Source: DATARN01 sp036264135
Lineage (GTDB): Bacteria > Actinomycetota > Acidimicrobiia > Acidimicrobiales > Palsa-688
Length of the DNA: 64,000 nucleotides
NCBI GenBank assembly: GCA_036264135.1
Contig: DATARN010000011.1
Span: 1 to 64,000, forward strand
Direction: 5' to 3'
Shown: piece by piece, positions 61,575-64,000 of the stretch
Layout: each line of letters begins with the position of its first letter
Position numbering within the stretch: the stretch's first letter is position 1
The notes under the pieces: model-generated
The model's input: only the letters and a program-made list of their open reading frames with translations
Database searches by the model: none
Told to the model about the DNA's origin: nothing
Made by a program: the position numbers and the translations under genes

Positions 61575-62323
61575 AAGGCAAGTGGGCCAAGGGCATCGCC
61601 CCGAGGTTCTTTGCGTGGATCATCAAGGACAAGCTGGCGGTCAGCGAGCGGCCGGGCGGCTATTCCCGGAACCACCGTCCCGTCCGCCGGCAGGAGGAAA
61701 TCCTGTGGTTGCGCGGGGAGGGGTTCACGCGGGTCGTCTCCCTGCTGCAATCGCCCCACAACCTGCATGCCTACGACAAGCTGGAACTCACGTGGGCCCA
61801 CATCCCCTTTGGACCGCACGACGATCCCCAGCTGGTCCTTCCCGACCTCTACGGCCAGCTCCGGGACTGGATGAACGCCGGCGAGCGGCTTCTCGTGCAC
61901 CAGGAGGAATTGAGTGACCGCCTGATGGGCGTGGTGGCCGGCTACCTGCGATGGTCGGGTCTGGTTCCCGCCGGCCCGCAGGCCATCTCCGTGGTGGAGC
62001 GGATCCTGCACCGCCAGATGGGCCCGGAGGGCCGGATGCTGGTCGCGGCCGCCCCTGACCTGGCGGGCGCCTCGTGCCGCAACGGCACCGACCCGGCGGC
62101 GCACGCCGACCCGGATGGGCCCGCCGACCCGGATCGGCACGTCGTGGTGGCTTCGCCCGCCGACCCGCGCGAGACGGCAGGGGACGCCCCGGCGGAGCGC
62201 GCCGCTCCCGTCGCGTACGAGGTGGCGACCGAAGGTCCTACCGAGGTCCCCTCCGAGGGTCCCACCGACCTTCCGGCGGTCGAGGAGGCGCTGCGGGCGG
62301 ACAGTGAGCCCAATCCCAGCTGA
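61571..62323 (+). CDS. Phosphatase-like protein lacking the catalytic cysteine, in folate operon
   Basis: The 250-residue protein has about 145 residues resembling a dual-specificity/tyrosine phosphatase fold: RVVSLLQSPHNLHAYDKLEL, WAHIPFGP (general-acid loop position) and LLVHQEELSDRLMGVVAGYLRW, where the active-site HC-x5-R is replaced by HQ-x5-R. So catalysis by a phosphocysteine is impossible. The last about 100 residues are disordered and acidic with PTE/PSEGPT repeats. GTG 61571 overlaps the folP stop and its end overlaps folB by 20 bp. Fold assignment is inference. Confidence 0.6.
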   Translation: MKGKWAKGIAPRFFAWIIKDKLAVSERPGGYSRNHRPVRRQEEILWLRGEGFTRVVSLLQSPHNLHAYDKLELTWAHIPFGPHDDPQLVLPDLYGQLRDWMNAGERLLVHQEELSDRLMGVVAGYLRWSGLVPAGPQAISVVERILHRQMGPEGRMLVAAAPDLAGASCRNGTDPAAHADPDGPADPDRHVVVASPADPRETAGDAPAERAAPVAYEVATEGPTEVPSEGPTDLPAVEEALRADSEPNPS

Positions 62324-62684
62324 GCCCGACCGGATCGAGCTGCGGGGCATCCGGGCCGTCGGGACCCACGGCGTGCTCCCCGAGGAGCAACAGCGGGCCC
62401 AACCCTTCCTCGTCGATCTCGACCTCCTCGCCGACCTCGGACCGGCCGGGCAGAGCGACGCCTTGGAGGACACGATCGACTACGGCGCCGTCGCCCAGGC
62501 GGTCCTTGACGAGGTGGCGGGCCCGCGGGCGGCACTCCTCGAGCGCCTGGCCGAGCGCATCGCGCTCCGGGTCCTCGACACCGCGGGTAGGCGGGCGCAG
62601 TCGGTGACCGTTACCCTGCACAAGCTCCGCCCGCCCGTGCCCGTCGACATGGTGTCTGCAGGGGTCCGGATCACCCGCCCCTGA
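62304..62684 (+). CDS. folB: Dihydroneopterin aldolase
   Basis: The 126-residue protein starts at GTG 62304, inside the previous gene's end. RIELRGIRAVGTHGVLPEEQQRAQPF is the family opening with the catalytic region; DTIDYGAVAQAVL and SVTVTLHKLRPPVP follow. It cleaves dihydroneopterin to the hydroxymethyl-pterin used by FolK. Followed by folK after 19 bp. Confidence 0.93.
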   Translation: MSPIPAEPDRIELRGIRAVGTHGVLPEEQQRAQPFLVDLDLLADLGPAGQSDALEDTIDYGAVAQAVLDEVAGPRAALLERLAERIALRVLDTAGRRAQSVTVTLHKLRPPVPVDMVSAGVRITRP

Positions 62685-62703
62685 AAGGACCCCGAAGGAA
62701 TCG

Positions 62704-63156
62704 ATGACGGTACGAGCCTTCCTGGCGCTGGGCTCCAACCTCGGCGACCGGTGGCAGCTGCTGCGCACGGCGGTGGCCAGCCTGCCCGACGTGGTGCGGA
62801 TCTCGCCGGTGTACGAGACCGATCCCGTCGGGCCGCCCGGTCAGGGGCCGTACCTGAACTGTGTGGTGGAATTGTCGACCGACCGGTCGCCCCGTCAGCT
62901 CCTGGCCACCGCCCGCGCCGCCGAGCAGGCGGCGGGTCGGGTGCGCACCACCCGCTGGGGTCCTCGCACCCTCGACGTGGACGTCCTGCTGGTGGGGGAC
63001 GAGTTCATCAACGACGCCGACCTGACGGTGCCCCATCCCCGCATGTGGGACCGCCCCTTCGTCCTCGTGCCGTTGGCCGACCTGGCGCCCGACCTGGTGG
63101 GGGAGCGCCGGCCCGATCCGGAAGCGTCAGGGGTGCGCTATGCCGGTACCCTGTGA
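62704..63156 (+). CDS. folK: HPPK, 6-hydroxymethyl-dihydropterin pyrophosphokinase
   Basis: The 150-residue enzyme starts at ATG 62704 with AAGGA 5 bp before. FLALGSNLGDRWQLLRTAV, ISPVYETDPVG, RWGPRTLDVDVLLVGD and PHPRMWDRPFVLVPLADL are diagnostic. It activates the pterin for FolP. Confidence 0.96.
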   Translation: MTVRAFLALGSNLGDRWQLLRTAVASLPDVVRISPVYETDPVGPPGQGPYLNCVVELSTDRSPRQLLATARAAEQAAGRVRTTRWGPRTLDVDVLLVGDEFINDADLTVPHPRMWDRPFVLVPLADLAPDLVGERRPDPEASGVRYAGTL

Positions 63157-63205
63157 CGCCACGAACGGCACCCGTCCGGGGCCGGAACGTCAGCGAGGTC
63201 CCGCC

Positions 63206-64000
63206 GTGACCGACACCCCGACCCGAACCGTCACGGGCCCACCTGCCGCCACCGGCGGTCCGGATGGTGCCACCGGGGGCCCGCCCGCCGCCGCCCGCGG
63301 CCACCGGGCGCCGACGGTCCTCGACCGGCGCCACGCCTTCCGTCACGCCCTCGACGCCGAGCGGGCCGCCGGCCGCACCATCGGCCTGGTTCCGACCATG
63401 GGGGCGCTGCACCGCGGCCATGTTTCCCTGCTGGAGCGGGCCGCCGGCGAGGTGGACATAGTCGCCATGACCCTGTTCGTGAACCCACTGCAGTTCGGGC
63501 CCCGGGAGGACCTGGCGACCTACCCGCGGGACCGGGCCGGCGACCAGCAGAAGGCCCAGCAGGCGGGCGCCACCTACCTCTTCGCCCCGTCCCAGGAGGA
63601 GATGTTCCCCGAGCCGCCGGCCACCAGTGTCAGCGTCGCCGGGTTGTCGAGCCGGCTGGAAGGAGAGCACCGTCCGGGCCACTTCCAGGGCGTGGCGACC
63701 ATCGTGACCAAGCTGTTCTCGCTGGCCGGCCCGTGCCGGGCCTACTTCGGGGAGAAGGACTACCAGCAGCTCATGGTGATCCGCCGCCTGGTCGCCGACC
63801 TGTCCCTCCCCGTGGAGATCGTCCCCTGTCCCACCATCCGCGAGCCGGACGGGCTGGCCCTCTCCAGCCGCAACGCCTACCTCACCCCCGGGCAGCGGGA
63901 AACGGCGCCCGCGCTGTACCAGGCCCTCCTCGCCGGCCAGCGGGAGGCGCAACGCACCGACGACGCCGCCGCCGTCCGCGGCGCCATGACGGCCCGCCTG
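63206..64000 (+). CDS. panC: Pantothenate synthetase (3' end outside window)
   Basis: The frame is open to the last base, so the C-terminus is missing; 265 residues are visible. An N-terminal extension of about 45 residues from GTG 63206 is Thr/Gly/Pro-rich and disordered. The core has VPTMGALHRGH, MTLFVNPLQFGPREDL, FGEKDYQQLMVIRRLV and ALSSRNAYLTPGQR. It joins pantoate and beta-alanine with ATP. It follows folK after 49 bp, with no intervening gene. Confidence 0.95.
   Translation, partial: MTDTPTRTVTGPPAATGGPDGATGGPPAAARGHRAPTVLDRRHAFRHALDAERAAGRTIGLVPTMGALHRGHVSLLERAAGEVDIVAMTLFVNPLQFGPREDLATYPRDRAGDQQKAQQAGATYLFAPSQEEMFPEPPATSVSVAGLSSRLEGEHRPGHFQGVATIVTKLFSLAGPCRAYFGEKDYQQLMVIRRLVADLSLPVEIVPCPTIREPDGLALSSRNAYLTPGQRETAPALYQALLAGQREAQRTDDAAAVRGAMTARL

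Overview
The window reads as chromosome of a high-GC Gram-positive bacterium (Actinomycetota). An uncultured or little-studied Acidimicrobiia-like lineage is my best guess, but this is inference from gene content only. The supporting evidence is high GC with many GTG and TTG starts; the order DUF2342 protease-tilS-hpt-ftsH-folE-folP-folB-folK-panC; a SigR/RsrA-type sigma/anti-sigma pair; a DUF222/13E12-type HNH gene with a LexA-like box; a DUF6458 protein; and a lysine-rich tail on TopA. I see no rRNA, CRISPR array, transposase, integrase or phage gene.

Layout. 1-6 kb: end of a surface protein, DedA, topA, tmk, holB and a tRNA-Thr(CGU). 6-15.5 kb: a large MalT-like/SARP regulator, followed by a giant glycine-rich, Ig-repeat surface protein whose promoter region carries 11-bp-phased direct repeats. 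15.5-31.5 kb: phosphoribulokinase, acyl-CoA synthetase, HNH endonuclease, two membrane proteins, a Ser/Thr kinase, a STAND/TPR ATPase, an SDR, a TrmA/RlmD-type methyltransferase, and an ECF sigma factor translationally coupled to an alkyl-DNA repair protein with swapped domains.

31.9-53.9 kb is the most unusual part, a catabolic or cofactor island. Behind an XRE/cupin regulator lies an operon with a flavoprotein, an MSMEG_0572/Sll0783-type protein, cobalt-type nitrile hydratase (beta, alpha and a His-tailed activator) and OsmC. After a small secreted-protein/response-regulator interlude comes a tightly overlapping minus-strand operon that looks like bacterial coenzyme M biosynthesis: phosphosulfolactate synthase, two aspartase/fumarase-superfamily lyases, a PLP enzyme, one unknown protein, and a DUF1116 protein. 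Around it sit Nit1C-type genes (Sll0787 AIR-synthase-like, Sll0786 GNAT, MSMEG_0568 radical SAM, MSMEG_0565 glycosyltransferase) together with carbamate kinase and FdrA. Several promoters in the island share the word TATAGT(A/C)AAC. My working hypothesis is a nitrile/cyanide or related small-molecule pathway that uses a CoM-like thiol and carbamoyl transfer.

53.9-64 kb is conserved housekeeping: SigR/RsrA, a zinc-ribbon protein, a 44-residue membrane protein, the DUF2342 protease, tilS, hpt, ftsH, the folate genes with an embedded phosphatase-like protein lacking the catalytic cysteine, and the start of panC.
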